Below are positions 5,432-11,487 of a stretch of DNA of 11,815 bases, piece after piece. This stretch comes from Candidatus Woesearchaeota archaeon (GTDB lineage Archaea; Nanobdellota; Nanobdellia; SCGC-AAA011-G17; UBA489), in NCBI GenBank assembly GCA_018658955.1, contig JABIPM010000014.1:1-11815 (forward strand). The letters are read 5' to 3'. Position 1 is the first letter of the stretch. Each line of letters begins with the position of its first letter. The position numbers were made by a program, and so were the translations under genes. The notes beneath the pieces were generated by a model that did not search any database, was not told where the DNA came from, and saw only the letters and a list, made by a program, of their open reading frames with translations.

Positions 5432-5891
5432 AATAAGTTAGTAAGTTTTTTTTATTGATTACTTTTGAGGTCGGTTGATTTGCCTTTCTTTGGGCAGTAA
5501 TTTCTCGGTATAAATTATACCATTCAGCTTTTTGCCATTCTTTTTCTTTTTTTAGCATGTAAGAAAATCCTCTAGTTTTTAGATCTTTATCCACTACTCC
5601 TCCTTTGTGAGGGTGTCTGTATTTTCTTGGTAAGTGTGAATGAAAACCATGAGAATAATGCACAATTTCATGCGCTATTGTTAATTTAATTACGTCTTCA
5701 GGAACTTCTAGATTTTGAAATATTTTATTTATTGCAATTTCTGTAGTTCTATCTTTTTTTGTAGTTATGTGTCCAAATTTATTTTTCCAATGGCCTTTCC
5801 AACGTATAGCTATGTTCTTTTTTTCTACGTCCGGAAAAAATAGTTGCCAGATTTGTTCAAATCTTTGATTTAGCCATTCATCATCTCTCAT
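5421..5891 (-). CDS. SprT-like zinc metalloprotease domain protein
   Basis: This 156-residue protein carries the metalloprotease motif HEIVH at residues 74-78, followed by further His (H81, H84, H93, H95) that could supply the third zinc ligand. The surroundings (EIAINKIFQNLEVPEDVIKLTIAHEIVHY) match the SprT-like fold, whose best known member, SPRTN, cleaves DNA-protein crosslinks. A DNA-repair role here is an inference from the family and not shown. No signal peptide or membrane helix is present, so it should be cytoplasmic. The ATG at 5891 sits about 27 nt from a TATA box. Its 3' end overlaps rnp4 tail to tail by eleven bases. It follows the rpoN end of the ribosomal cluster but has its own promoter. 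Confidence 0.8.
   Translation of the reverse strand: MRDDEWLNQRFEQIWQLFFPDVEKKNIAIRWKGHWKNKFGHITTKKDRTTEIAINKIFQNLEVPEDVIKLTIAHEIVHYSHGFHSHLPRKYRHPHKGGVVDKDLKTRGFSYMLKKEKEWQKAEWYNLYREITAQRKANQPTSKVINKKNLLTYFKL
5446..5453 (+). terminator. T-run terminator after rnp4
   Basis: Eight T residues lie about 15 bases after the rnp4 stop, within the C-terminal coding part of the convergent protease gene (its Lys-Lys codons). This is plausible U-run termination. Confidence 0.4.
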
Positions 5892-5910
5892 TTTTAGAAA
5901 GCAGTTACTA

Positions 5911-5923
5911 TGTATTAAAAATA
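5911..5923 (-). promoter_or_regulatory. TATA box for the SprT-like gene
   Basis: TATTTTTAATACA on the minus strand is centred about 27 nt before the ATG at 5891. It lies in the short gap after rpoN, so the protease need not depend on the ribosomal operon. Confidence 0.5.
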
Positions 5924-5945
5924 TTGTTGTGAAGAATGTTGCTAA

Positions 5946-6143
5946 TTACGCTCTCTTGAATTGGGCAACAGTATCAATAAGTTCGGTGTGTCCTAAGAAA
6001 ATTGCCTTGCAACAGTAACGATCAAGACCTAGGTCTTTCATTATCTTTTTCTTTTCTTCGCCTTTTTCAACTCTTTGAGTATACTCTTCCCAAAGGTGAC
6101 TAATTGGTTTGCCACATGAAAAACATCTTATTGGTATTATCAT
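5946..6143 (-). CDS. rpoN: DNA-directed RNA polymerase subunit N
   Basis: RpoN (RPB10 homologue) is a small zinc-binding subunit that helps assemble the RpoD-RpoL platform of archaeal RNA polymerase. The protein begins MIIPIRCFSCGKPISHLW and has the unusual zinc site C7-x2-C10 ... C44-C45 of the family, with the length (65 residues) also typical. The frame stays open upstream to 6185, but those 14 codons overlap rps9 and do not belong to the family, so the ATG at 6143 is the start. It is the last gene of the eL18-uL13-uS9-RpoN unit, 13 bases after rps9, with no promoter or ribosome-binding site of its own. Confidence 0.96.
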   Translation of the reverse strand: MIIPIRCFSCGKPISHLWEEYTQRVEKGEEKKKIMKDLGLDRYCCKAIFLGHTELIDTVAQFKRA

Positions 6144-6156
6144 TTTGAATATTATA

Positions 6157-6564
6157 CTAACGGTATGACTTTTGTCTCTTTGCACGAGGTTTTGAGTCGT
6201 TTGGTTTGTGAGGTTCGTTTCTTCTCACATCTGCTACTAACAGGTGCCTATCATAATTTAAAAAATCTTTCTTTAATTGAGGATCTTGTTTTGAAAATAC
6301 AAAAATTGCCTTTGCAATTGCTAATCTTGTTGCTTCGATTTGGCTTTGTGAGCCTCCACCGTGAACCTTTACTTTAATATCTACTTTTGAAGCTAATTCT
6401 TGAGCTAATTCTAAAGGTTCTTGTAATCTTAATCTTGAGAGTAATGGTTCAATTGTTGCTAAATTTTGTTGGTTAATTACTACGTTTCCTTTTCCTTCTC
6501 TAACTGTAGCTCTTGCTATTGCTTTTTTTCTGCTACCTGATACGTTAAAGATTAATTTTTTCAT
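6157..6564 (-). CDS. rps9: Small-subunit ribosomal protein uS9
   Basis: uS9 sits in the head of the 30S subunit, with its C-terminal tail reaching the P-site tRNA. The 135-residue protein matches archaeal uS9. It has the opening SGSRKKAIARATVREGKG, the glycine-rich KVHGGGSQSQIEATRLAIAKAI, and the basic C-terminal tail ending SKPRAKRQKSYR with the invariant terminal Arg. Its start codon overlaps the uL13 stop as ATGA, so translation should be coupled, keeping uL13 and uS9 in step as in all domains of life. Confidence 0.97.
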   Translation of the reverse strand: MKKLIFNVSGSRKKAIARATVREGKGNVVINQQNLATIEPLLSRLRLQEPLELAQELASKVDIKVKVHGGGSQSQIEATRLAIAKAIFVFSKQDPQLKKDFLNYDRHLLVADVRRNEPHKPNDSKPRAKRQKSYR

Positions 6565-6977
6565 TTTCTTCTACCTAGTAATTTAGACACTTCTTTTAGA
6601 CGAATATATTTAAGAGTTTGCGTTTTACTTATGTTTGCTTTAGGAATTGTAATAGCTTCTTTACCTTCAAGTTCTTCTGGAACTCCAATGTGGCATTTAA
6701 CTTTTCCATATGCTACGATTCCTCTTGGTTGTTTGTGTGGAAGCATTCCTCTGATCATTCTTCTCATGAATTTATCTTCTCTCTTTGGAACGAATGGCCC
6801 TTTGTAAGGATGTCCTCTGTCTTGTCTATGAAGTTGTTTCTTCATAACATCTGCTTTGCTTCCAGTGATTAGAATTTTTTCTGAATTAATTACGTCGATT
6901 TCGTTACCCAGTAATGCTTGTTTTGCAGCGTAGCTAGCAAGTCTTCCCGCAATTAAATTATTTCCATCAATTATCAT
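6561..6977 (-). CDS. rpl13: Large-subunit ribosomal protein uL13
   Basis: uL13 binds 23S rRNA and acts early in 50S assembly. The 138-residue sequence shows the family's IIDGNNLIAGRLASYAAKQALLGNEIDVINSE start, the central RGHPYKGPFVPKREDKF, and the RMIRGMLPHKQPRGIVAYGKVK signature. It begins one base after the eL18 stop codon and overlaps uS9 by four bases, so it lies inside a tightly packed operon with no room for separate control. Confidence 0.97.
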   Translation of the reverse strand: MIIDGNNLIAGRLASYAAKQALLGNEIDVINSEKILITGSKADVMKKQLHRQDRGHPYKGPFVPKREDKFMRRMIRGMLPHKQPRGIVAYGKVKCHIGVPEELEGKEAITIPKANISKTQTLKYIRLKEVSKLLGRRK

Positions 6978-6978
6978 T

Positions 6979-7329
6979 TTAACAAAGTAATCTGATTTTA
7001 CTCCCTTTTGGATTGTCTTTCATAAGTTGTGAAATTGAAATAGTATCTTTTAGTTTTTCTGTTGCTGATGCTGAAAATTGCCATGCTGCAACTTTAATTT
7101 GTTTGGTTAATTCTCCTGTAGCTAAAACTTTTCCAGGGATTAGAACTGTTTCTCCATCGTTGGAGTTTTTGTTAATATCTTGTAAATTTACATGACGTCT
7201 TTGTCTTGTTGGTTTTTCTAATTCAGTAGCTACTCTTTTCCAGATTTTGGATTCATTCTTGATACTAGCTATCTTTAACTCTACTATGAGTTTTGCTAAT
7301 TCTGGGTTTGTAGGTCCTGTTCTTTTCAT
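6979..7329 (-). CDS. rpl18e: Large-subunit ribosomal protein eL18
   Basis: eL18 is an archaeal/eukaryotic 50S protein. The 116-residue product starts MKRTGPTNPELAKLIVEL, the usual archaeal beginning. An upstream in-frame GTG at 7350 would add seven residues that do not fit the family and would cover part of a possible leader hairpin, so I choose the ATG at 7329. NLQDINKNSNDGETVLIPGKVLATGELTK and the AWQFSASATEKL segment confirm the family. It is the first gene of the eL18-uL13-uS9-RpoN unit, with its own promoter and an apparent leader of about 55 nt after rpoD. Confidence 0.95.
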   Translation of the reverse strand: MKRTGPTNPELAKLIVELKIASIKNESKIWKRVATELEKPTRQRRHVNLQDINKNSNDGETVLIPGKVLATGELTKQIKVAAWQFSASATEKLKDTISISQLMKDNPKGSKIRLLC

Positions 7330-7342
7330 TTTAAGTTTGTTA

Positions 7343-7362
7343 TAGAACACGTTTGTGCTCTA
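7343..7362 (-). promoter_or_regulatory. Possible leader hairpin upstream of rpl18e
   Basis: On the minus strand TAGAGCAC, loop AAAC, then GTGTTCTA can form an eight-pair stem with one G-U pair, ending 13 bases before the rpl18e ATG. It lies within the predicted leader. It may be a protein-binding or translational control element; no known family is recognised. Confidence 0.4.
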
Positions 7363-7404
7363 CTATTCGCTTTCGCTTGCAAAGTATGTTTATTTTATGA
7401 TTTG

Positions 7405-7416
7405 GGTATATAAAAG
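7405..7416 (-). promoter_or_regulatory. TATA box for the rpl18e-rpl13-rps9-rpoN unit
   Basis: CTTTTATATACC on the minus strand is the best TATA box in the window. It sits in the gap between rpoD and rpl18e, about 80 nt before the rpl18e ATG, which predicts a start near 7385 and a leader of about 55 nt. Confidence 0.65.
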
Positions 7417-7443
7417 TTTCTATGTTATCTTAAACCTTTAGAA

Positions 7444-8217
7444 CTATAATTTTTTAATTGCAGTTTCAAATTCTTCAATTTTAGCATCAAACATTTCTAC
7501 TGCAGTTTTTAGGATTTCTCCTGGTGCTAATTGTCCCCAAGATTCAATTGTAAAAATGAAATCTTCTTTACTTGAAGTTACTTCGATTCCATTCATTTCA
7601 CAAAAATCTTCATGAGCTTCGTTCCATCTTGTTAAATCTTTGATTTCTAATCCTGTTCCTTTCTTTTCAATTACTTCAGAAAGTTTTTCTAAAACAGCAG
7701 TAACATTGCTGTCTTTAGTAGTTGTTAATTGAGGAACCCCTCTGTAAATTGCAAGTCCTGGTGTGTACTTTGCATGTTCTTTTCCTTGGCCTAATCTTGC
7801 AGTTGCAATTAATTCAATTGATTGACCTTCTAAAAGTTTTGTAATTATTGTTTTTTCAATTGCAGGAACTACTTTTGGATCCTGGCTTTCTAAATCTGAA
7901 GCATAAACTGTAAGTGGGCCTTCTACATTCATTGTTAATTTTAATTCGTATTGTGCACTATGCGGTCTGTCTGCTTCTTTTCCTTCCCACAATTTGTAAG
8001 ATTTTAAGTCTGTTTTTAATGGGGTTAATCCTAATCTTAATGCCAACATTTCATCATATAATGCTGAACCATTTTTTTTGAATTCGATTTCATCAATAGC
8101 CATAGTTGGAACATATGCTAAGATGTATCTTCTAATTGCGTTAGCAATTGAAGGATTTATTTTAGAAATTTGAAAAGAAACTTTAGTATCATCTTTTTTT
8201 AGAACTTTGATATCCAT
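7444..8217 (-). CDS. rpoD: DNA-directed RNA polymerase subunit D
   Basis: RpoD (RPB3/alpha homologue) forms the assembly platform of RNA polymerase with RpoL, RpoN and RpoP. The 257-residue protein has the opening helix-strand NPSIANAIRRYILAYVPTMAIDEIEF, followed by DEMLALRLGLTPLKTDL and the RLGQGKEHAKYTPGLAIYR block, all typical of the family. Only one cysteine is present (DFCEMNG), so the iron-sulfur cluster found in some archaeal RpoD proteins is absent here. A GGAGAG ribosome-binding site (8225-8230), inside the uS11 3' end, lies seven bases from the ATG. It closes the uS13-uS4-uS11-RpoD unit. Confidence 0.96.
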   Translation of the reverse strand: MDIKVLKKDDTKVSFQISKINPSIANAIRRYILAYVPTMAIDEIEFKKNGSALYDEMLALRLGLTPLKTDLKSYKLWEGKEADRPHSAQYELKLTMNVEGPLTVYASDLESQDPKVVPAIEKTIITKLLEGQSIELIATARLGQGKEHAKYTPGLAIYRGVPQLTTTKDSNVTAVLEKLSEVIEKKGTGLEIKDLTRWNEAHEDFCEMNGIEVTSSKEDFIFTIESWGQLAPGEILKTAVEMFDAKIEEFETAIKKL

Positions 8218-8219
8218 AG

Positions 8220-8618
8220 TTAAACTCTCCTTCCTCTTCTACCGCCTTTCTTTCTACATCCGTCTGTTGGTAATCCTGTAACATCTTCGATGATACCTAT
8301 TCTAATTCCACTTCTGGATAAAGAACGAACTGCAGCTTGCGCTCCAGGTCCTGGTGAATTTGGACCGTTATGGCCGCCAGGTGCTCTGATTTTAATATGT
8401 AATCCTGTGATTCCTTTTTCTCTTGCTTGTTCAGCTACTTGTTTTGCTGCAGCCATTGCTGCGTTAGGTGAGGATTCTAAACGGTGTGCTTTTACAACCA
8501 TTCCTCCAGTAACTTTTGCAATTGTTTCTGAGCCTGTAATGTCGGTAATATGAATTATTGTGTTGTTGCTACTTGAATAAATGTGTGCAACTCCCCATCT
8601 TGGTTTTATATCTGCCAT
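8220..8618 (-). CDS. rps11: Small-subunit ribosomal protein uS11
   Basis: uS11 is a platform protein of the 30S subunit near the mRNA exit. The 132-residue sequence matches archaeal uS11: WGVAHIYSSSNNTIIHITDITGSETIAKVTGGM, then AAMAAAKQVAEQAREKGI, then HIKIRAPGGHNGPNSPGPGAQ, and the basic C-terminal GLPTDGCRKKGGRRGRRV. It starts one base after the uS4 stop. A GAGGT (8630-8634) lies about eleven bases upstream, within the end of rps4, and is probably its ribosome-binding site. Confidence 0.97.
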   Translation of the reverse strand: MADIKPRWGVAHIYSSSNNTIIHITDITGSETIAKVTGGMVVKAHRLESSPNAAMAAAKQVAEQAREKGITGLHIKIRAPGGHNGPNSPGPGAQAAVRSLSRSGIRIGIIEDVTGLPTDGCRKKGGRRGRRV

Positions 8619-8619
8619 T

Positions 8620-9306
8620 TTATTCCGTTACCTCTTTTATTTCTTCTTTAACTTCAGCTACTTCTTTTGGAGCTTCTGTTTTTGTTTCTTCTTTAACTTC
8701 AGCTACTTCTTTTGGAGCTTCTGTTTTTGTAGGAGTTTCCTTAGGTTTTTCTTTCAAAGGTAATTCAACTACGTCTACTTTCTTTAAATCTTCTTTCTTT
8801 ACAATTACTAATTCTGGATGTTCATTATCTGTAAAAGGTGAAGATGGTGCATAAGCTAAATCATCACTTGTTTTTACTAAATAAGAGGGTATATTTGTTT
8901 TGTTAGCATTAACTGTTATGTGTCCGTGTGCAATCATTTGTCTTGCTTGCTTACTTGTTCTTGCAATTCCTTGTGTAAGAATCATGGATTGTAATCTTCT
9001 TGCTAGTAACTGTTTTACTGAAATTTCTAAAATATCATCTAATGATGCGCCTTCAGTTAAAATTCCTAAACTGATTAATCTTTTGATAAGTAATTCTTGT
9101 TCTTTTACGCCTTGATCAGAAGTATCTGCCACAAGTCTTTTTGCTTGTTTTTTAATTGCACTTAGTTTAGAAGTTAATTTCCAAATTTCTTTTTTATTTT
9201 TTAGTCCGTATTCTTTTGTAAGAATTCTTTCTTCTTCAATTCTTTCGCCTTCCCATGGATGTGATGGTCCTGAGTATTTTTTCCTTGGTTTTCTTACAAT
9301 TCCCAT
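8620..9306 (-). CDS. rps4: Small-subunit ribosomal protein uS4 with repetitive C-terminal tail
   Basis: uS4 nucleates 30S assembly by binding 16S rRNA. The N-terminal part (MGIVRKPRKKYSGPSHPWEG) and the S4 RNA-binding domain (about residues 102-150; LARRLQSMILTQGIARTSKQ, HGHITVNANKTNIPSYLV) are canonical. The product is 228 residues where archaeal relatives are usually about 170-180. The extra part, from about 172, is rich in Lys, Glu, Pro and Val and contains KTEAPKEVAEVKEET (194-208), repeated with one change at 209-223. The tail is probably disordered and is encoded by a perfect 45-bp tandem repeat. It is the second gene of the uS13-uS4-uS11-RpoD unit, one base before rps11. Confidence 0.96.
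   Translation of the reverse strand: MGIVRKPRKKYSGPSHPWEGERIEEERILTKEYGLKNKKEIWKLTSKLSAIKKQAKRLVADTSDQGVKEQELLIKRLISLGILTEGASLDDILEISVKQLLARRLQSMILTQGIARTSKQARQMIAHGHITVNANKTNIPSYLVKTSDDLAYAPSSPFTDNEHPELVIVKKEDLKKVDVVELPLKEKPKETPTKTEAPKEVAEVKEETKTEAPKEVAEVKEEIKEVTE
8640..8730 (-). repeat. 45-bp perfect tandem repeat in the 3' end of rps4
   Basis: Bases 8640-8684 and 8685-8729 are identical, and the identity continues one base further. The unit encodes 15 residues of the KTEAPKEVAEVKEE type. The absence of any base change points to a recent or continually homogenised duplication by slippage. Confidence 0.95.
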
Positions 9307-9307
9307 T

Positions 9308-9757
9308 TTATTTCTTTCTCTTAGTTACTCCTACACTTCCTGCTTTTCTGAAGTTTCCTTTTGTTCTTTGTCCTCTTACTGGAAGACCAAACATGTGACG
9401 GATTCCTCTGTAGGATTTTATTTTCTTCATTTTACGAACGTCAAATTCTTTTGTTAATTTTAATGTTGGACCTGTTAAGTGGAGGTTATCTCCTGAATCG
9501 GGATCATTTTTCCTATTGAATAACCATGCAGGTATTCCTTTTGATTTTGGGTCTGCTATTGCAGCTTCAATTTCTTTTATTTTTGCTTCATCTAATGAAA
9601 CTATTTCATCTTTTTCTTTGATACTTAAAACTTGACAGATTGCTCCTGAGAATGGTAAGCTAATTCCTTTGATTTTTGATAACCCATAAAGAATACTTTT
9701 GTTACCAGCTATGTCAGTATTAGCTATTCTAATTAATCTTTTAATCTCATTTGCCAT
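9308..9757 (-). CDS. rps13: Small-subunit ribosomal protein uS13
   Basis: uS13 is in the head of the 30S subunit and contacts the 50S subunit and P-site tRNA. The 149-residue protein has the helix-two-turn-helix start RLIRIANTDIAGNKSILYGLSKIKGI, the archaeal insertion IPAWLFNRKNDPDSGDNLHL, and the signature IKSYRGIRHMFGLPVRGQRTKGNFRK, ending in a basic tail. It opens the uS13-uS4-uS11-RpoD unit, the archaeal counterpart of the bacterial alpha operon. A TATA box about 30 nt from the ATG and no ribosome-binding site suggest a near-leaderless message. rps4 begins one base after its stop. Confidence 0.97.
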   Translation of the reverse strand: MANEIKRLIRIANTDIAGNKSILYGLSKIKGISLPFSGAICQVLSIKEKDEIVSLDEAKIKEIEAAIADPKSKGIPAWLFNRKNDPDSGDNLHLTGPTLKLTKEFDVRKMKKIKSYRGIRHMFGLPVRGQRTKGNFRKAGSVGVTKRKK

Positions 9758-9781
9758 TTTATTTGTGAATTAGAATGAAAT

Positions 9782-9792
9782 CCATTTAAAAG
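9782..9792 (-). promoter_or_regulatory. TATA box for the rps13 unit
   Basis: CTTTTAAATGG on the minus strand is centred about 30 nt before the ATG at 9757, in the 46-base gap after the DUF655 gene. Confidence 0.5.
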
Positions 9793-9803
9793 AGTTTGGG
9801 TGT

Positions 9804-10364
9804 TTAAACGCCTAAGAATAGCCTATATTTGTCTTCTTCACTGATTTCTACAATTAATCTTTTAATTACTGCAGATTCAGGATCTGGCATTAGTTTAACT
9901 CTCGCTTTAATGTCTTCAAAGTCTGTAAATTCTTTTTCTTCTCTTTGTTCTAATATTTCCCACATGTGTTTTTTACCTATTCCTGGAATAAGTTCTAACT
10001 GGTGCATTCTTGCATTGATTGGGCCAGCTTTGTTAAAGAAATCTACAAATTTTTGTTCTTTTTCTTTAACTAAATTTTTTAGAGTTTCTTCTAAGTTTAG
10101 TTTAGCTGTTTGTGTTAGTTTGAAAAAATTAATTCTTCCACTGATGTGGTGGATGTCATCTCTTTTACCTTCACCCATATATACTTCTTGGTTAGGTTGT
10201 AAAAAAATTCCTTTTTTTGGAACTAATTCTAGAATTGAAAAATGTTCAGTACCTATAGCTTGCACTATTGCTGTCTTGATGTGTGCAGGTCTTGTATCCG
10301 ATGGATACCCGTATTGGAGAAAGTCTAGTACTATAGCTTTTTCTTCCTTCGCTTGTCTTTCCAT
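9804..10364 (-). CDS. DUF655 family putative nucleic-acid-binding protein
   Basis: DUF655 proteins are archaeal, about 180-200 residues long, and usually lie between rpoF and the ksgA rRNA methyltransferase gene. The 186-residue product fits: an N-terminal OB-like part (KAIVLDFLQYGYPSDTRPAHIK, HFSILELVPKKGIFLQPNQEVYMGEGKRDDIHHISGRI) and a C-terminal helix-hairpin-helix segment (INARMHQLELIPGIGKKHMWEILEQR). Helix-hairpin-helix motifs bind DNA or RNA without sequence preference. A role in rRNA processing or ribosome assembly is suggested by its neighbours only. It is the third gene after rpl21e and rpoF, 19 bases downstream of rpoF. ksgA does not follow here; rps13 does. Confidence 0.9.
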   Translation of the reverse strand: MERQAKEEKAIVLDFLQYGYPSDTRPAHIKTAIVQAIGTEHFSILELVPKKGIFLQPNQEVYMGEGKRDDIHHISGRINFFKLTQTAKLNLEETLKNLVKEKEQKFVDFFNKAGPINARMHQLELIPGIGKKHMWEILEQREEKEFTDFEDIKARVKLMPDPESAVIKRLIVEISEEDKYRLFLGV

Positions 10365-10383
10365 TTTTTAATTGCATTCTTAA

Positions 10384-10725
10384 TTACTTCATACAGTCGA
10401 CGATTTTCTTTAAATCTTCTTCTTTTAGCGTTATGTTATCGTTGGATAATATAATTTTGATACTGTCTTCATCTGTTGGTTGAACATTTGCAAGATTGTT
10501 GATTTGTCTTTCTTTTAATCTTTGAATGTCTAAAGTTTCTAATGCTTTTTTTAAGTCACTAACTTTCTTTAATCCTTCTTTACCAAAAGAATCAATAAAC
10601 TCTTGAGCTTTAGTTGTTCTGAATCCAGGCTCATTTTCTCCTAGATTTTTTTTGATTATTTTTAACTTGTCAGCTACTTCTGAGTAGTTTAATGTTTTTT
10701 CTGATTTAATTTCAATTTCTGCCAT
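10384..10725 (-). CDS. rpoF: DNA-directed RNA polymerase subunit F (Rpb4)
   Basis: RpoF pairs with RpoE (Rpb7) to form the stalk of archaeal RNA polymerase, which binds emerging RNA. The 113-residue sequence has the archaeal Rpb4 layout: a variable strand region (EKTLNYSEVADKLKIIKKNL), then helices containing TTKAQEFIDSFGKEGLKKVSDLKKALETLDI and an HRDC-like end with LANVQPTDEDSIKIILSND. It starts one base after the eL21 stop codon, and this rpl21e-rpoF pairing is widely conserved in archaea, which supports the call. Confidence 0.93.
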   Translation of the reverse strand: MAEIEIKSEKTLNYSEVADKLKIIKKNLGENEPGFRTTKAQEFIDSFGKEGLKKVSDLKKALETLDIQRLKERQINNLANVQPTDEDSIKIILSNDNITLKEEDLKKIVDCMK

Positions 10726-10726
10726 T

Positions 10727-11017
10727 TTATGCTTTTTTTAGGTGTACTGGATGTACTACCGCTGTTTTTCTTTTGTTTCCATCTTTGAAAGATACATGAT
10801 AACAGTTTCCTTCTTTGGATATTACTTCTCCAGTCTTTCCGTGAAATCTTGGAAAATACATTCCTTTTTGATATGCAGGTTCTGCACTAAAACATACTTT
10901 TGTACCGTTTTTTAATTCTTGAAAGAATCTTCTGATACTTATCTTACCCTTCTCTTTAGGGCTTTTTCTCATTTTACTTCTGGTTTTTCTTCTAAATCCA
11001 CCAACTCTTGTTGCCAT
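10727..11017 (-). CDS. rpl21e: Large-subunit ribosomal protein eL21
   Basis: eL21 is an archaeal/eukaryotic 50S protein with an SH3-like barrel. The 96-residue sequence is canonical: GGFRRKTRSKMRKSPKEKGK at the start, SAEPAYQKGMYFPRFHGKTGEV in the middle, and RKTAVVHPVHLKKA at the end. A GAGGA ribosome-binding site (11025-11029) lies about seven bases from the ATG, so unlike several other first genes here it has a leader. It opens the rpl21e-rpoF-DUF655 unit. Confidence 0.97.
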   Translation of the reverse strand: MATRVGGFRRKTRSKMRKSPKEKGKISIRRFFQELKNGTKVCFSAEPAYQKGMYFPRFHGKTGEVISKEGNCYHVSFKDGNKRKTAVVHPVHLKKA

Positions 11018-11024
11018 AGTTTGT

Positions 11025-11029
11025 TCCTC
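11025..11029 (-). promoter_or_regulatory. Shine-Dalgarno site of rpl21e
   Basis: GAGGA on the minus strand lies seven bases before the ATG at 11017. It implies a leadered transcript for this unit. Confidence 0.6.
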
Positions 11030-11068
11030 GTAATTAGTTATTATAAGATATGGTAGTGATAAATTTTG

Positions 11069-11080
11069 AATTTATAAATG
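11069..11080 (-). promoter_or_regulatory. TATA box for the rpl21e-rpoF-DUF655 unit
   Basis: CATTTATAAATT on the minus strand would place initiation near 11048, about 30 nt before the ATG, leaving room for the GAGGA site. A second AT-rich box (TCTTATAATAA, about 11037-11047) would give a leaderless start and is less consistent with that site. Confidence 0.5.
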
Positions 11081-11086
11081 TAATGG

Positions 11087-11374
11087 TTACTCTTTTTTTG
11101 TTTTAATGCCCTCTAAGGCCTTACTAAGAGTAAAGAATAGGTTTTCTCCTTGGATTTCTGAGTTTAAGTTTTCTGAAGTTTTTTGAAATTCTATATTTAT
11201 TTTGAAATCTTTGGGAGTTTTAGATTCTAAGCTTAGAATTAAATTTTGAAAATCGTCTGTTGTTTCTGCTAATTTTTTAGCATAGTTTCCAACAATTTTT
11301 TTAATTACGATTAAGCTTGCGTTATCAATTTCACTAAATCCTTTTAGTTTTATATTTCCGCCTAGTTCTATCAT
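11087..11374 (-). CDS. Small protein, possible divergent HPF-like fold
   Basis: I do not recognise this 95-residue protein by motif. Its predicted order is strand (NIKLKGFSE), long helix (NASLIVIKKIVGNYAKKLAE), strands (FQNLILSLES, DFKINIEFQKT, LNSEIQGE), helix (NLFFTLSKALEGIKTKK). That is the topology of HPF/RaiA ribosome-binding proteins. The stretch LNSEIQGENLFFTLSKALEGI parallels the HPF segment where a strand leads through a GxD/N turn into the last helix. This is an inference from pattern only. It lies 69 bases upstream of rpl21e, on the same strand but with the rpl21e promoter between, and is divergent from a surface-protein gene. Confidence 0.6.
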   Translation of the reverse strand: MIELGGNIKLKGFSEIDNASLIVIKKIVGNYAKKLAETTDDFQNLILSLESKTPKDFKINIEFQKTSENLNSEIQGENLFFTLSKALEGIKTKKE

Positions 11375-11402
11375 TGTGAGGTGTTAGATTATTATGTTAG
11401 AA

Positions 11403-11414
11403 TGTATAAATAAC
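11403..11414 (-). promoter_or_regulatory. TATA box for the 95-residue protein gene
   Basis: GTTATTTATACA on the minus strand is centred about 34 nt before the ATG at 11374, predicting a leader of less than 10 nt. Confidence 0.5.
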
Positions 11415-11433
11415 TTTCTAAATAATTTTGTTG

Positions 11434-11448
11434 GAAAGGTTTATAAGT
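11434..11448 (+). promoter_or_regulatory. BRE/TATA promoter of the right-end surface protein
   Basis: GAAAGG (BRE-like) followed by TTTATAAG, about 45 nt before the ATG at 11488. A start near 11469 would leave a leader of about 19 nt containing the AAGGGGT ribosome-binding site (11474-11480). Confidence 0.55.
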
Positions 11449-11487
11449 AATTTTAAGTTGATTAAGGTAGTAAAAGGGGTTATTTTA

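Noticed and set aside
6144..6185. Upstream extension of rpoN (14 extra codons)
   Set aside because: It overlaps rps9, and the extra residues are foreign to the RpoN family, which begins MIIPIRC.
7330..7350. GTG start seven codons upstream of the chosen rpl18e start
   Set aside because: eL18 normally begins close to MKRTGPTNPEL. The GTG lies within the possible leader hairpin and has no ribosome-binding site.
8558..8854. Plus-strand open frames opposite rps4 and rps11 with a repeated Ser/Phe-rich sequence
   Set aside because: The repetition is only the antisense image of the 45-bp tandem repeat in the rps4 tail. There is no promoter or ribosome-binding site.
9829..10371. Long open frame on the plus strand opposite the DUF655 gene (180 codons)
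   Set aside because: Its protein is Ser/Leu-rich with no recognisable pattern. The minus-strand frame is a clear DUF655 protein in a conserved gene order, so this is an antisense shadow.
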